Of a stretch of 64,000 bases of DNA, positions 51,412 through 61,213 are shown in pieces. Source of the DNA: Idiomarina sp. A28L (GTDB taxonomy: Bacteria > Pseudomonadota > Gammaproteobacteria > Enterobacterales > Alteromonadaceae); contig NZ_AFPO01000021.1 of the NCBI RefSeq assembly GCF_000218785.1, forward strand, positions 62,001 through 126,000, given 5' to 3'. Every line of letters begins with the position of its first letter. The first letter of the stretch is position 1. The position numbers and the translations under genes were made by a program. The notes under the pieces were generated by a model, which saw only the letters and a list, made by a program, of their open reading frames with translations, had not been told where the DNA came from and ran no database searches.

Positions 51412-52394
51412 TGGCTATGAGTGATTACAACAGCTTTTATGCGCGTTTAACGCAAACCAATTTGGCCCATTGGCTGGAAACATTGCCGGCAACAATGCGT
51501 GATTGGGAACAACAAAGCCAGCACGGTGATTTTAAAAAGTGGCAACGCACTATCGCCTTGCTACCAGAACTCACCGCCACTGATATTGATATTGAAAATG
51601 CCGTTCGTATCGGTGCGGAAATCGAAGCCAGTGATAACGATCGTGCACGCATGAACGGCTTGTTGAAGCAATTAATGCCTTGGCGGAAAGGCCCTTTTGA
51701 TTTATTCGGCCTGAACATTAATACCGAGTGGCGTTCAGATTGGAAATGGGATCGAGTAGCACCCCACCTTGCCGATTTACAAGGCCGCAATGTTCTTGAT
51801 ATTGGTTGCGGCAGCGGCTACCACTTGTGGCGCATGCTTGGAGCCGGAGCAAAACTAGCAGTGGGAATCGATCCCGGCCAGTTATTTGTTAGCCAATTTC
51901 GTGCTATTCGCCGTTTTGTTCCCGAGAAACTCGCCAACAATATTGAATTGCTACCTCTAGGTATTGAGCAAATGCCGAAACTTGCCGCCTTCGATACCGT
52001 ATTTAGTATGGGCGTGCTCTATCACCGCCGTTCGCCAATCGATTTCTTGCAGCAATGTATTGATCAGCTGCGGCCAGGAGGCGAGCTAGTGCTAGAAACA
52101 TTAGTGGTTGATGGCGATGTGAACACCGTACTTGTACCCGGTGAACGCTATGCACAAATGCCCAATGTATGGTTTATTCCTTCATCGGCGGCTTTGGTGC
52201 ATTGGCTTGAGCGCTTAGGCATGAAGAATGTGCGCGTAGTAGATGAATGCGTAACTAGCTTAGAAGAACAACGAGCAACAGAATGGATGGAAAACCAATC
52301 GTTGGCTGATTTTCTTGATGCCAGTGATCGAAGCAAAACCGTTGAGGGCTATCCTGCACCGAAGCGTGCGGTAATTATTGCCACCCGTGGTTAA
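51411..52394 (+). CDS. cmoB: tRNA U34 carboxymethyltransferase CmoB
   Basis: A 327-residue enzyme closely collinear with E. coli Cmo[11 protein letters not shown] at the N-terminus, [32 protein letters not shown], the SAM motif [37 protein letters not shown] and [14 protein letters not shown]. It transfers the carboxymethyl group from Cx-SAM to tRNA. Starts at 51411 or 51417 (MSDYNSF). An intrinsic terminator follows. Confidence 0.96.
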   Translation: MAMSDYNSFYARLTQTNLAHWLETLPATMRDWEQQSQHGDFKKWQRTIALLPELTATDIDIENAVRIGAEIEASDNDRARMNGLLKQLMPWRKGPFDLFGLNINTEWRSDWKWDRVAPHLADLQGRNVLDIGCGSGYHLWRMLGAGAKLAVGIDPGQLFVSQFRAIRRFVPEKLANNIELLPLGIEQMPKLAAFDTVFSMGVLYHRRSPIDFLQQCIDQLRPGGELVLETLVVDGDVNTVLVPGERYAQMPNVWFIPSSAALVHWLERLGMKNVRVVDECVTSLEEQRATEWMENQSLADFLDASDRSKTVEGYPAPKRAVIIATRG

Positions 52395-52421
52395 GGATAG
52401 GGTTAGGCTCGAAAAAACGAT

Positions 52422-52456
52422 AAAAATAAAGGCAGCGCAAAGCTGCCTTTATTTTT
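52422..52456. terminator. Bidirectional terminator between cmoB and the membrane-protein gene
   Basis: AAAAATAAAGGCAGC-GCAAA-GCTGCCTTTATTTTT, a long stem with A-run and T-run on either side; serves cmoB and the convergent 52490-52846 gene. Confidence 0.93.
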
Positions 52457-52489
52457 ACGGGGATGTTTACTTGAGGAAGTAATGAGCTT

Positions 52490-52846
52490 TTACGAGCTTT
52501 CATCTTCCTCAACATCATCTCCGGGTTCATTTTTTGAATATGCTTTACCGCGCTCAAATTCCCGCACAGCTTCTGGCACATAAGGCACCGCCAGCGAGGT
52601 AGTTATGGGTTGTAAAACCAATGGATAAAGTAAGCCCACAGCCAATAACGCCACAATCTTTAACGCAATGCCTTGCACGTATAGCAGGGCCCAAAATAGC
52701 GCTACTAACAAAATAACTTTTAAAACATTAGCCACCGCTTTGCGGCCAAAAGGCATTAACTTCGCCGCATTCGAAACAATATGAATACGTTCCAAAGCCG
52801 AATACGAGCGCAATGCTGGAATATTCCGAGGAGAGAAGTAAATCAT
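52490..52846 (-). CDS. Small membrane protein, possibly DUF6170 family
   Basis: A 118-residue protein starting MIYFSPRNIPALRSYSALERIHIVSNAAKLM, with two hydrophobic segments (VILLVALFWALLYVQGIAL, VALLAVGLLYPLVLQPI) and an acidic C-terminus (GDDVEEDESS). The start resembles proteins labelled DUF6170 in Alteromonadales, but I am unsure. Function unknown. Convergent with cmoB and divergent from galU. Confidence 0.62.
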   Translation of the reverse strand: MIYFSPRNIPALRSYSALERIHIVSNAAKLMPFGRKAVANVLKVILLVALFWALLYVQGIALKIVALLAVGLLYPLVLQPITTSLAVPYVPEAVREFERGKAYSKNEPGDDVEEDESS

Positions 52847-53010
52847 ATCTTTAACCCTTAATTGTTTGCTTCACAACATTGTAACACAGCATACACTTTC
52901 TGTTTGCTAGCAACCTATTGTACACTTGCAACATATGCTTCCTTCAGCGCTTTTTTAATACCCATGGTGCAGGCGCAAAAACTGTTAAAAAACTAAATCA
53001 AGGATTTCAC

Positions 53011-53916
53011 ATGACAACATCAGGACAACCCGTTACCAAAGTAATCATTCCTGTTGCGGGCCTGGGCACACGGATGCTGCCAGCAACGAAAGCCATTCCA
53101 AAGGAAATGCTGCCCTTAGTAGATAAACCGCTAATTCAATACATTGTGAACGAATGTGCGGCCGCTGGCCTCACGGAAATTATTCTAGTAACCCATTCCA
53201 GCAAAAACTCGATTGAGAATCACTTTGATACCAGTTTTGAGCTCGAATCTATTCTCGAAAAACGCGTAAAGCGCCAGTTGCTGGATGAAGTACAAGCTAT
53301 TTGCCCGAAAGGCGTAACCATTATGCATGTGCGCCAAGGTGCAGCAAAAGGCTTAGGCCACGCGGTTCTTTGTGCCAAATCGTTGATTGGCAATTCGCCT
53401 TTTGCCGTGGTGCTTCCTGATGTAATCATGGATGAAGCCACTTACAACGGTAAAACCGAAAACATGGCTGAAATGATTGCTAACTTCGCCGCTACTGGCA
53501 CCAGCCAAGTAATGGTGGAGAAAGTACCGAAAGCTTTGGTTGATCAATATGGTGTTGCCGATATTGGCGGCGTAGATTTAGCGCCGCGTGAACATGCGCC
53601 AATCAAAGCTCTGGTAGAAAAGCCGCCGGTAAGTGATGCTCCTTCCGATTTAGCAGTGGTTGGCCGCTATGTATTTTCCCAAAACCTGTGGCCATTACTC
53701 GAAAGAACCCCAGTGGGTGCGGGCAATGAAATTCAGCTTACCGATGCCATTGCCATGCTGCTAGAGAAAGAACCCGTTGACGCCTACTACATGCAAGGCC
53801 AAAGCCACGATTGCGGCAACAAACTAGGCTACCTACAAACCTTTGTAACCTACGCCCGCCGCCACCCAGAACTCGGCGAGAAATTCTCCGCTTGGCTACA
53901 AGCTAGCCTGAAATAG
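53011..53916 (+). CDS. galU: UTP-glucose-1-phosphate uridylyltransferase
   Basis: A 301-residue nucleotidyltransferase: [32 protein letters not shown] (signature), [43 protein letters not shown] and [12 protein letters not shown]. It makes UDP-glucose for polysaccharide synthesis and feeds Ugd. AAGGA is 6 nt before the ATG at 53011; upstream in-frame codons lack support. It is convergent with rssB, as galU neighbours rssB in E. coli. Repeats R5 and R6 fill the gap between them. Confidence 0.96.
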   Translation: MTTSGQPVTKVIIPVAGLGTRMLPATKAIPKEMLPLVDKPLIQYIVNECAAAGLTEIILVTHSSKNSIENHFDTSFELESILEKRVKRQLLDEVQAICPKGVTIMHVRQGAAKGLGHAVLCAKSLIGNSPFAVVLPDVIMDEATYNGKTENMAEMIANFAATGTSQVMVEKVPKALVDQYGVADIGGVDLAPREHAPIKALVEKPPVSDAPSDLAVVGRYVFSQNLWPLLERTPVGAGNEIQLTDAIAMLLEKEPVDAYYMQGQSHDCGNKLGYLQTFVTYARRHPELGEKFSAWLQASLK

Positions 53917-53925
53917 CTGGGCACT

Positions 53926-54105
53926 GAGGCGTGGGGCTTGCGCAGCAACCCTACTTCCGCCGGTACATATACGGCAACGGAGAGACGCTCAAGCACATCC
54001 ATGTGACGCTTTGTTCCGCGCCATCCATGGCGCGGACAACTCTCCATTGCCGTATATGCACCGGCTCGCGCAGGGTTAGTGCGCAAGCCCTAGCGAGTAC
54101 GCCTC
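53926..54105 (-). repeat. Structured repeat R5, after galU
   Basis: Inverted orientation. Hairpin CCGCGCCATCCATGGCGCGG (54016-54035) and the second hairpin AGCACATCCATGTGACGCT. Arms of about 60 nt pair: left GAGGCGTGGGGCTTGCGCAG...TACATATACGGCAACGGAGAG, right CTCTCCATTGCCGTATATGCA...GCGCAAGCCC...GCCTC. It begins 10 nt after the galU stop. The core differs from R1-R4 in sequence but has the same architecture. Confidence 0.88.
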
Positions 54106-54139
54106 GTTTCAACCTGTCGTTTCAACCACTAAAAAAAGC

Positions 54140-54310
54140 GCCAGCCTTAACTGAGCGCTATCACGGCGCGAGTTGGTGAGTGAGTGGCAATGAAGAAGTG
54201 TCCACGCCATGGAAGGCGTGGTACACAGCGCACATGGATGTGCTCGCAGCGGTTCTTCATTGCCACTCACTCACCAACGGAAGCTGGGGTAGCGCTCAGT
54301 TTAGGCTGGC
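54140..54310 (+). repeat. Structured repeat R6, behind rssB, arms include rssB 3' end
   Basis: Inner arms of 26 nt are perfectly complementary (54172-54197 GTTGGTGAGTGAGTGGCAAT..., 54253-54278). Outside them, after an 11-nt mismatched loop on each side, 54140-54160 matches the reverse complement of 54290-54310 in 20 of 21 positions; 54296-54310 are the last codons and stop of rssB. The core has CCACGCCATGGAAGGCGTGG (54202-54221) and GCACATGGATGTGC (54230-54243). On the minus strand the left end (AGCGC...GCGCTTTTTTT, 54131-54160) would serve as an intrinsic terminator for rssB. Confidence 0.9.
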
Positions 54311-55273
54311 TCGCAGCCAGGTGTTATCGCAGGCGATGTAGAAACCGGAACGATCTAGTTCCGTGGTGTGGCAGCGGTAGCTGGCTTTGGCCCAGATGCC
54401 CATAGCGAGATCTGGGTGGCCCTCGTGGCTTAGCATAATTTTATCGCCAGCCTGGCTCCAACGAATTTCCTTCGTTTCGGGATTTATTGAAGCACAAACC
54501 ACATCGAACGCCGCCCGAATGCGCGAATGGCAAAGTTCGTTGTTCAAGCGCGAAAGCAATAAATTAGGGTTACGCAACAGCTGCATATTACCGGAGAGGC
54601 CACTGCGGAGAATTGGGTTAAATAAGGTTTTCAGAACGAGCAGCGCAACAACATCTTGCCCCGTCATCGCCTGAGCTCGTGCCAACAGCATAATGATTTG
54701 GTTATCCGGTAAGCGATAATAATCGATCCAAACTTTCTCGCAATCGTTTAAGCCAAGCTCGTGATCAACCAGCACCGGGCCCACCCGCAAATGCTCGTGA
54801 GGAGCCAAATCTTGAGCCAAACGTGAAACCATAGAATGATCATTAAAGATAACATCTAAGTGATGATCCAGCTCCCAACGCTCTTGCTCGTAGCTAATTT
54901 CCAAGTTTTTTCGAGTAAGGCAATTTTCAATTGCGTATTCAAGTACATCAAGTTGTTGAACAGGCTTTACTAGGTAATCAACAGCACCTAAACGCACCGC
55001 AGCACGAATATCACGTAAATCATCAGAAGCAGAAATAACGATTACCGGCACCGCATCAACCGATTTGAGAATATTTTCGAGAATGGTTAATCCAGAAATA
55101 TCGGGGAGTTCTAAATCGCACAAAACAACATTCGGCTTAACTTTACTTAAGCTTTCGATCGCTTCTTTTCCGGTTGTGGCATTGAACACGTCGAAGCCCC
55201 GATCAAGAAGATAATTGGTTAGTAGTGATGCATAAATAGGGTCGTCTTCAATGATGAGTATTTTTCTACTCAC
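54296..55273 (-). CDS. rssB: RssB-like response regulator
   Basis: A 325-residue protein: a CheY-like receiver (ILIIEDDPIYASLL, phosphoacceptor Asp53 in LCDLELPD, Lys103 in YLVKPV) followed by a PP2C/SpoIIE-like domain of about 190 residues lacking an obvious complete metal motif. This is the RssB (SprE) layout; RssB delivers sigma-S to ClpXP. E. coli rssB is also next to galU. The output domain could equally be a different adaptor, so the name rests on layout and synteny. Its 3' end forms part of an arm of repeat R6. Confidence 0.75.
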   Translation of the reverse strand: MSRKILIIEDDPIYASLLTNYLLDRGFDVFNATTGKEAIESLSKVKPNVVLCDLELPDISGLTILENILKSVDAVPVIVISASDDLRDIRAAVRLGAVDYLVKPVQQLDVLEYAIENCLTRKNLEISYEQERWELDHHLDVIFNDHSMVSRLAQDLAPHEHLRVGPVLVDHELGLNDCEKVWIDYYRLPDNQIIMLLARAQAMTGQDVVALLVLKTLFNPILRSGLSGNMQLLRNPNLLLSRLNNELCHSRIRAAFDVVCASINPETKEIRWSQAGDKIMLSHEGHPDLAMGIWAKASYRCHTTELDRSGFYIACDNTWLRASLN

Positions 55274-55300
55274 GAGCTTTACTCCAGCTTACATCGAACC

Positions 55301-55324
55301 TTGAGGATTGTTCACAATCCTCAA
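55301..55324 (-). terminator. Hairpin between mlaA and rssB
   Basis: TTGAGGATTG-TTCA-CAATCCTCAA, a perfect 10-bp stem with a 4-nt loop, 28 nt upstream of the rssB start and 14 nt beyond the mlaA stop. No T-run, so termination is uncertain. Confidence 0.6.
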
Positions 55325-55337
55325 TTCGTCAAATCCT

Positions 55338-56189
55338 TTACTCAATACTTTCGCTTTCTGAGGGCTCCGGCTCTGCACTCCAATCATCATCCCAACCGTT
55401 CTCCCAATCATCTAAATCATCGTAACGGCCATCAAGCGGTGGGTTGCCATCGTAAACCTTATCTAGCCAATAGGAAAAATAGGCCTCACGTACAAAAGCA
55501 TATTCATCGATGCTATTTTCCAGCATTGGTTCCAGCTCACGAAGTTCTAGGCGGTGCTCCAACCCACGAATCGTAAGCTGGGCAATACTCATCGGTAAGC
55601 TAAATATCCGCGCAACCCAAATGAGATCATCTACGGTATCTCCCCCGCGGTCGATAATTACGGTAGGGCCAATGCCGGGCAACATAATGTAAGGGCCATC
55701 AGGCACACCGTATACCGCTAAGGTTTCACCAAAGCTCTCTTTTTCCTGCATAACACCCATTTTTGTTGCTACATCGAAAATCCCAAAAACACCAAAAGTG
55801 CTATTCATTACAAAACGTCCCGCACTAATAGCAGCCGCTTTCGGTTTACGTTGTAGCAAGTTATTTACTATCGAGGCTGGCTCGGTAATATTCTCAGTCA
55901 TGTTATACAAGCCGCGGCGCAGTGGCTTTGGTGCTACTCCATAGGCCGAGGCTGCAGGCCAAATGATATATGGATCGAGCACATCACGGGTTAACTGCCA
56001 CGATGGCCGGTTAAAATCTTCCAGCGGGTCTCGCGGATCAGAAAAATCAAATTCCTCTTCTTGTACCGGTGCCGTTTCATTTGCTGGCGTTGTTGCACTG
56101 CTATCTGGCGTTTGTGAGCAACCCACCAGAAACAGAATTGTACCGGCAACTAAACTCAATTTTACAACGTATAAGAATCCATCTTTCAC
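55338..56189 (-). CDS. mlaA: Phospholipid-binding lipoprotein MlaA (VacJ)
   Basis: A 283-residue outer-membrane lipoprotein. The lipobox is LVGC (Cys at 24), then a Thr/Glu-rich linker, then the MlaA domain: DPLEDFNRPSWQLTRDVLD, RRGLYNMTENITEPASIVNNLLQ, AGRFVMNSTFGVFGIFDVA, YGVPDGPYIMLPGIGPT. It removes surface phospholipid with OmpC and MlaFEDBC. The acidic C-terminal tail (about 30 residues, Asp/Glu/Trp-rich) is longer than usual. It overlaps the ccmI stop by 4 nt, so it is cotranscribed with the ccm genes. Confidence 0.93.
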   Translation of the reverse strand: MKDGFLYVVKLSLVAGTILFLVGCSQTPDSSATTPANETAPVQEEEFDFSDPRDPLEDFNRPSWQLTRDVLDPYIIWPAASAYGVAPKPLRRGLYNMTENITEPASIVNNLLQRKPKAAAISAGRFVMNSTFGVFGIFDVATKMGVMQEKESFGETLAVYGVPDGPYIMLPGIGPTVIIDRGGDTVDDLIWVARIFSLPMSIAQLTIRGLEHRLELRELEPMLENSIDEYAFVREAYFSYWLDKVYDGNPPLDGRYDDLDDWENGWDDDWSAEPEPSESESIE

Positions 56190-57388
56190 GGTATCATCTC
56201 AGTAATTACAATCCGCATTTGCCGCCCAGATTCTCTCTCAACTAACACTGGGCGAGCTTCCATATCACCACTGCGGCGATCCATTGTATCGCCAGTGGTT
56301 ACCCTTGCCTGCACTAACCAACTTGGTGCAGATGATAAATTTACATTATCAAGCATAGCATCTGCATCAGTAAGCGTGATGGTTATTGGAAAATCAGTTA
56401 CCCGCTGGCGGGTTACTGCTATTGGTGCAGAGCCTCCATCCGGGTCACGCACAAACAAAAACACGTTGTTTACCGGCGCCAATTCATTTCTCATGGTTTC
56501 GCTGATATCAATAGTTACTACTAATGTCATTACACTACCATCAGCACGTTCACGCGCCTGCTCTAATGAGCTTTGAATCGATGCATAGCGCGGATCGCTT
56601 TCATCCATCAACATTAATGCCATTTCCCACGCCTGTACTGCTCGTTCAAAATCAGCGCGTTCGAAATTTACAATACCCAGTAAACCTAGCGCTTCAGGAT
56701 TTTGTGGGTTTTCTTGTAATACATTACCCAAAAACCGTGCCGCTCGATTCAACTCTTGATCAGTACCGGAAACAATCAGCGCTTGGCTGTACGACATCAA
56801 ATTGCTGTAATTATTCGGGTCCATTTCATATGATTTGGAAAATGCATCAAGCGCTTGTTCAAGTTGTTCCAGTTGCATCATCATACGGCCATATAGGCTC
56901 CATGCATTTGCATCTGGGTTATCCATCAAGCGCTGGCGTAAGCCCAGTGCATATGTCCACATTTCATCACGCGTTTGCGGTGCTGCATCCATATCCCCTA
57001 ACAGCCATTCGCTAAGCTTCGGCAATATTTCCTGTGCTTGGTCGGAACGTTGTTGCTGCATCCATGAGCCATCGTAAACGTAAATACCAACGGCCAATAC
57101 GGCAATAAGCACTGAGGGTACAATAAACCCAACTGGCTTAATCGAAACCGCAGCATCGGGATCATGCACATCGGTTACAAAGGCTTTCTTCAGCTCTTTC
57201 TTCGCTAATATGAGCTCTTTTTCAGAAATTAGGCCTTGGCCTAAATCTTCCTCTAATTCGAGCAAACGGCTCTCATAAATTTCTTTATTCGCTTGTTCTA
57301 GTGTCCAGCTTTCCCAGATTTGGCGTCGCGCAAACCAAAGCATTAAAATAGCCAGCACTAGTAAAAGGGCGATCATTACATACCACAT
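56186..57388 (-). CDS. ccmI: Cytochrome c maturation protein CcmI
   Basis: A 400-residue protein: N-terminal membrane segment (VMIALLLVLAILMLWF), a leucine-zipper-like loop (LEEDLGQGLISEKELILAKKEL), a second helix (VGFIVPSVLIAVLAVGIYV) and a periplasmic TPR domain (WSLYGRMMMQLEQLEQALDAFSKSYEMDP, LGLLGIVNFERADFERAVQAW), then a C-terminal domain. It brings apocytochrome c to the haem lyase. Last ccm gene, touching ccmH by 1 nt. Confidence 0.92.
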   Translation of the reverse strand: MWYVMIALLLVLAILMLWFARRQIWESWTLEQANKEIYESRLLELEEDLGQGLISEKELILAKKELKKAFVTDVHDPDAAVSIKPVGFIVPSVLIAVLAVGIYVYDGSWMQQQRSDQAQEILPKLSEWLLGDMDAAPQTRDEMWTYALGLRQRLMDNPDANAWSLYGRMMMQLEQLEQALDAFSKSYEMDPNNYSNLMSYSQALIVSGTDQELNRAARFLGNVLQENPQNPEALGLLGIVNFERADFERAVQAWEMALMLMDESDPRYASIQSSLEQARERADGSVMTLVVTIDISETMRNELAPVNNVFLFVRDPDGGSAPIAVTRQRVTDFPITITLTDADAMLDNVNLSSAPSWLVQARVTTGDTMDRRSGDMEARPVLVERESGRQMRIVITEMIP

Positions 57389-57879
57389 TATTTGTCTCGC
57401 TCCTCTGCTCTATCTGATTTTGCAAACATCACATTCATGCGCGCTTCTTCTTCTGGCGTAAGTTCTGCCGAGGCATTGCGCTGATGGCGTACATTAAACC
57501 ACACAGCAAGTGCGCCAATAATAATCACCGCTAAGGGGGCAATCCAAAGAATAAGCGTAGTTTTATTAATAGGCGGACGGTAGTGCACAAAATCACCATA
57601 CCGCACTTTCATAAAATCAATGATTTCGGCGTTGCTCTTACCTTCCATGATCATTTGATACACTCGCTCGCGCATATCTTGCGCCAAGGGTGCATCGGAA
57701 TCAGCAATGGTTTGGTTCTGGCATTTTGGGCAGCGAAGCTCCCCTGCCAACGTATTGAACTGGCGCTCTTGTGCGGCTGTTTCGAATTCGTAGAATTCGT
57801 TTTCCGCCGAAGCACTGCTAGCCAACATAAAGCTGAATATGCTCAACGCTAATAAAGTTGCTAATAATCGGCTGCTCAT
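57388..57879 (-). CDS. ccmH: Apocytochrome c thiol-oxidoreductase CcmH
   Basis: A 163-residue protein with signal peptide (LLALSIFSFMLASSASA), the redox motif LRCPKCQNQTIADSDAPLA and a C-terminal membrane helix (LILWIAPLAVIIIGALAVWF). It keeps the CXXCH cysteines of apocytochrome c reduced. CcmG supplies reductant and follows upstream with a 4-nt overlap. Confidence 0.95.
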   Translation of the reverse strand: MSSRLLATLLALSIFSFMLASSASAENEFYEFETAAQERQFNTLAGELRCPKCQNQTIADSDAPLAQDMRERVYQMIMEGKSNAEIIDFMKVRYGDFVHYRPPINKTTLILWIAPLAVIIIGALAVWFNVRHQRNASAELTPEEEARMNVMFAKSDRAEERDK

Positions 57880-58466
57880 TCAAGTAACTCCATACGATGT
57901 TCTGGAATTTCTAACCCCGATTCTTGCATAGCTCGATAATAAACCGGCCCTACTTCTGTGCGCCAAACCCGTTCGTTTAAATCACCAACATGGCGATAAC
58001 GAATAACGCCCTGGGCATCAACTACAAAAGTTTCTGGCGCACCATAGACACCGAGATCTAAGGCCAAAAGCCCAGTGAAATCGAATAAGTTGATTGCATA
58101 CGGGTCGCCGAGATCTTGCAACCAACGTACCGCAGCACCACGAGAATCATCTTTGTAATTCAAACCGATAATATACACATCTTCTTCGGCTAAAAGCTGG
58201 TTTAAAAATGTATGCTCGGCGTAGCAAGTTGGGCACCAGGTTGCCCACACATTTATCAGCATTGGCCGCCCACCCACAATACTCTGATTGTGGGTAACAT
58301 CCGGCTGATACAAATCTGGCAACTCAAAGCTCGGCACTTCACGCCCTATTAAAGCGGAATCGAGTTTTGTTGGATCGGAAAACAACCCTTTAAACAAGAA
58401 CACCGCTAATAATAGAAACAACACCAGCGGTGTAAGCAACACTAAGGTGCGTATTTTTACACTCAT
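57876..58466 (-). CDS. ccmG: Periplasmic thioredoxin CcmG (DsbE)
   Basis: A 196-residue membrane-tethered thioredoxin. N-terminal anchor (LVLLTPLVLFLLLAVFLFKG), active site WATWCPTC and cis-Pro segment YGAPETFVV. It reduces CcmH. Overlaps both ccmF and ccmH by 4 nt. Confidence 0.95.
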   Translation of the reverse strand: MSVKIRTLVLLTPLVLFLLLAVFLFKGLFSDPTKLDSALIGREVPSFELPDLYQPDVTHNQSIVGGRPMLINVWATWCPTCYAEHTFLNQLLAEEDVYIIGLNYKDDSRGAAVRWLQDLGDPYAINLFDFTGLLALDLGVYGAPETFVVDAQGVIRYRHVGDLNERVWRTEVGPVYYRAMQESGLEIPEHRMELLE

Positions 58467-60445
58467 AATGCCTCCGCTGCCGCTTGCTTGCGGGCTTTCT
58501 TTTCTTCTCTTCGGCGCAAACGATAACGCTTGTCAGTAAGTGAGAACACACCACCAATAGACATCAAAATCGCGCCCGCCCATATCCAACGAACAAATGG
58601 TTTCACATGAATTCGCACAGCCCAGCTGCCATCATCAAGTTCCTCACCCAAAGCGATGTATAAATCGCGGAATGGGTTCACCTGCAATGCAGTTTGCGTT
58701 TGAATTTGTCGCGTTACCGTATAGAAACGCTTCTCCGCTACAACATTGGCAACGTGATTACCATTTTCTCGGCTAATAACAAAAGTAGCGCTATCACTAA
58801 TAAAGTTAGGCCCTTGGCGCTCTTGCATATCGCGGAAATGGAATTCATAACCACCCACGTTTGCGGTATCACCCGCACCCATGCGCACAGTGCGCTCAAT
58901 TTCATAGTTTTGCACTACTGCAATACCGATAATCATTACCGCAAAGCCTAGGTGCCCAAGCACCATACCCCAATGGCTGCGGCCCAATTTCACCAGGGCC
59001 GGCCATTTATGCTCGCGGCTGGCCACTCGCAGGCGTAATTCTGCCACTGTGGTGAATACAATCCAAAGCGCCAAAATGAGGCCAAGCACAGCTAAACCAC
59101 TTACAACATCGGCGAAAATCCAGGGCAAAGCGAAACCAATGCCTATCGCCAATGCCATTGCTAGTAATAAGCTATTGCGCAGTTCTGCAAATTTCTGCCG
59201 TTTCCAGCGCGTTAGCGGGCCAAAGCCAAGCAAAATCGCGAACGGGATGGTAAGCCACATAAACACTTCATCAAAGAAAGGTTCACCGATTGAAATGTTA
59301 CCAAGGCCTAACTGTTGATGAACAAGAGGTAGCAAAGTACCTACCAACACCACCATAGTAGCGGTAACGAGCAGCAGGTTATTCCCTAACAACAACACTT
59401 CGCGGGAGAATAGATCGTAACGGCTGTGGCTTTTTACTTTTGCCGCACGAATTGCATACAGTAGTAAAGAGCCGGCAATGACCACACCCAAGAAGCTCAA
59501 CAAGAACATGCCGCGGGTTGGATCTGAAGCAAACGCATGCACCGATACCAATACACCAGAACGCACCAGAAAGGTTCCGAGTAAACTCAAGCTGAAAGCT
59601 GAAATCGCCAGCAACACTGTCCATGATTTAAACGTGCCACGTTTTTCAGTAACCGCCAACGAATGCATTAACGCCGTGCCGGCAAGCCATGGTAAGAAAC
59701 TAGCGTTTTCTACTGGATCCCAGAACCACCAACCGCCCCAGCCAAGCTCATAATAGGCCCACCAACTGCCCACCATGATGCCGAGTGTTAGAAATACCCA
59801 AGCCGCTATTGTCCATGGGCGCGACCAACGTGCCCATGCCGAATCCAAGCGGCCGCCTAGCAAAGCTGCAATAGCAAACGCAAAGGCCACCGACATTCCC
59901 ACATAGCCCATGTACAGTAATGGTGGGTGAATAATCATGCCTGGATCTTGTAGCAGTGGGTTCAAATCGCGACCATCAACCGGAATCAGTGGAATTGTGC
60001 GTTCAAACGGATTTGAAGTGATCAACATGAAGAGGTAAAAGCCTACTCCAATCATACCCATCACCGCTAAAACACGCGCCGCAAATACCAGCGGTAAACG
60101 TTTTGAGAATATCGCTAACGCCGCAGCCCAAGAGGCCTGAACAAGCATCCATAATAAAAACGAACCTTCGTGAGAGCCCCAAACCGCGGTAAAGCGATAG
60201 ATAGCAGGCAGCGCTGTATTCGAGTTATTAGCCACATAGGCAATACTAAAATCATTCGCCAAAAAGCCCCACACTAGGGCTATGAATGAAATTAAGGTGA
60301 AAATAAACATGCCATAGGTAAGTTGCCGGGCTATCGCCATTTGGCCACCATGGCCACGAGCAACACCTATGAGCGGGATAACTGCGAGTAGTGCAGAAAA
60401 CGCGAATGCTAATGCGAGAGCAAAATGGCCTACTTCACCGATCAT
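58463..60445 (-). CDS. ccmF: Haem lyase subunit CcmF
   Basis: A polytopic protein of about 660 residues with the WWD domain [19 protein letters not shown], the histidine segment [28 protein letters not shown] and a large periplasmic C-terminal part. It joins haem from CcmE to apocytochrome c with CcmH. Start at ATG 60445 ([14 protein letters not shown]), overlapping ccmE by 11 nt; a longer frame reads Thr/Arg-rich codons that belong to ccmE. Confidence 0.95.
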   Translation of the reverse strand: MIGEVGHFALALAFAFSALLAVIPLIGVARGHGGQMAIARQLTYGMFIFTLISFIALVWGFLANDFSIAYVANNSNTALPAIYRFTAVWGSHEGSFLLWMLVQASWAAALAIFSKRLPLVFAARVLAVMGMIGVGFYLFMLITSNPFERTIPLIPVDGRDLNPLLQDPGMIIHPPLLYMGYVGMSVAFAFAIAALLGGRLDSAWARWSRPWTIAAWVFLTLGIMVGSWWAYYELGWGGWWFWDPVENASFLPWLAGTALMHSLAVTEKRGTFKSWTVLLAISAFSLSLLGTFLVRSGVLVSVHAFASDPTRGMFLLSFLGVVIAGSLLLYAIRAAKVKSHSRYDLFSREVLLLGNNLLLVTATMVVLVGTLLPLVHQQLGLGNISIGEPFFDEVFMWLTIPFAILLGFGPLTRWKRQKFAELRNSLLLAMALAIGIGFALPWIFADVVSGLAVLGLILALWIVFTTVAELRLRVASREHKWPALVKLGRSHWGMVLGHLGFAVMIIGIAVVQNYEIERTVRMGAGDTANVGGYEFHFRDMQERQGPNFISDSATFVISRENGNHVANVVAEKRFYTVTRQIQTQTALQVNPFRDLYIALGEELDDGSWAVRIHVKPFVRWIWAGAILMSIGGVFSLTDKRYRLRRREEKKARKQAAAEAL

Positions 60446-60968
60446 AACCACCGCCTGAGCCTTTTTCTGCGGCTTCTTCGTTGTTGTAGTTCTGGTTGTA
60501 GTTCTGCTGTGAGGGCGGCACGTGCTCAATACCTTTCAGCGCTTCAGCAAGCCCTGGCGGCATATATTCCTCATCGTGCCGTGCCAACACTTCGCTGGCT
60601 TGTAAGCGGTTTGGCGCAACTAAAATACCCTGCGCCACGATACCTTGGCCCTCACGAAATAAATCAGGCAAGATTCCTTCGTATTCCACAGTGATTTCAG
60701 CAGGGCCTACATCAATAAGATTAAAGGCTACGGTTAAGCCCGAGCCCTCACGGCGAACCGACCCGGGAACCACCAAGCCACCAACGCGTAAACGCTGGCC
60801 TACTTCTGGTTTCACCGCTTCTGAACCTTTACCCTGAACAATCTCGGTAGGCGTATAAAATAAATCAATATTCTGCGAGAGTGCATAGAGTACCAACCCA
60901 GTGGCGAATGCTGCGCCAACCAGGATACTGCTGGTCATTATTAATCGCTTTTTACGTCTTGGATTCAT
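60435..60968 (-). CDS. ccmE: Haem chaperone CcmE
   Basis: A 177-residue protein: membrane anchor ([23 protein letters not shown]), OB-fold ([42 protein letters not shown]) and the haem-binding motif [11 protein letters not shown] with the covalent His. The C-terminal tail has Asn/Tyr repeats (NYNQNYNN). It carries haem from CcmABCD to CcmF. Confidence 0.95.
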   Translation of the reverse strand: MNPRRKKRLIMTSSILVGAAFATGLVLYALSQNIDLFYTPTEIVQGKGSEAVKPEVGQRLRVGGLVVPGSVRREGSGLTVAFNLIDVGPAEITVEYEGILPDLFREGQGIVAQGILVAPNRLQASEVLARHDEEYMPPGLAEALKGIEHVPPSQQNYNQNYNNEEAAEKGSGGGYDR

Positions 60969-60994
60969 TATTTCTATCTCTCAGTTTCTTTAAT

Positions 60995-61213
60995 TCAGTT
61001 CTTTCTGGCGGCTTGTTTTTTAGCCGCTCTAGCACGCAAAATGCGCTCGGCCCGGGCAGCTTGCTTGGTGGCTTCACGCACTAATATTGAGCGCCGCCAA
61101 GTGGCTTCCAATGCTAATAAACCAAGGCAAAGAAAGGTTCCGGCGAAAGACGACCACACATAAATGCCATAGCCGCCCATATTGATAAACGCTTGCCAAC
61201 TATCAAACTGCAT
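60995..61213 (-). CDS. ccmD: Small ccm membrane protein CcmD
   Basis: A 72-residue protein starting MQFDSWQAFINMGGYGIYVWSSF, a single helix, then a Lys/Arg/Ala-rich tail. Typical CcmD, which releases CcmE from CcmC. I choose ATG 61213, overlapping ccmC by 11 nt; upstream in-frame ATG at 61279 is inside ccmC. Confidence 0.9.
   Translation of the reverse strand: MQFDSWQAFINMGGYGIYVWSSFAGTFLCLGLLALEATWRRSILVREATKQAARAERILRARAAKKQAARKN

Noticed and set aside
11727-54310. Integron attC sites as explanation for the R repeats
   Set aside because: attC sites conserve the terminal R boxes and vary in the middle; here the middle is conserved and arms vary, copies are not cassette-spaced and no integrase gene is present.
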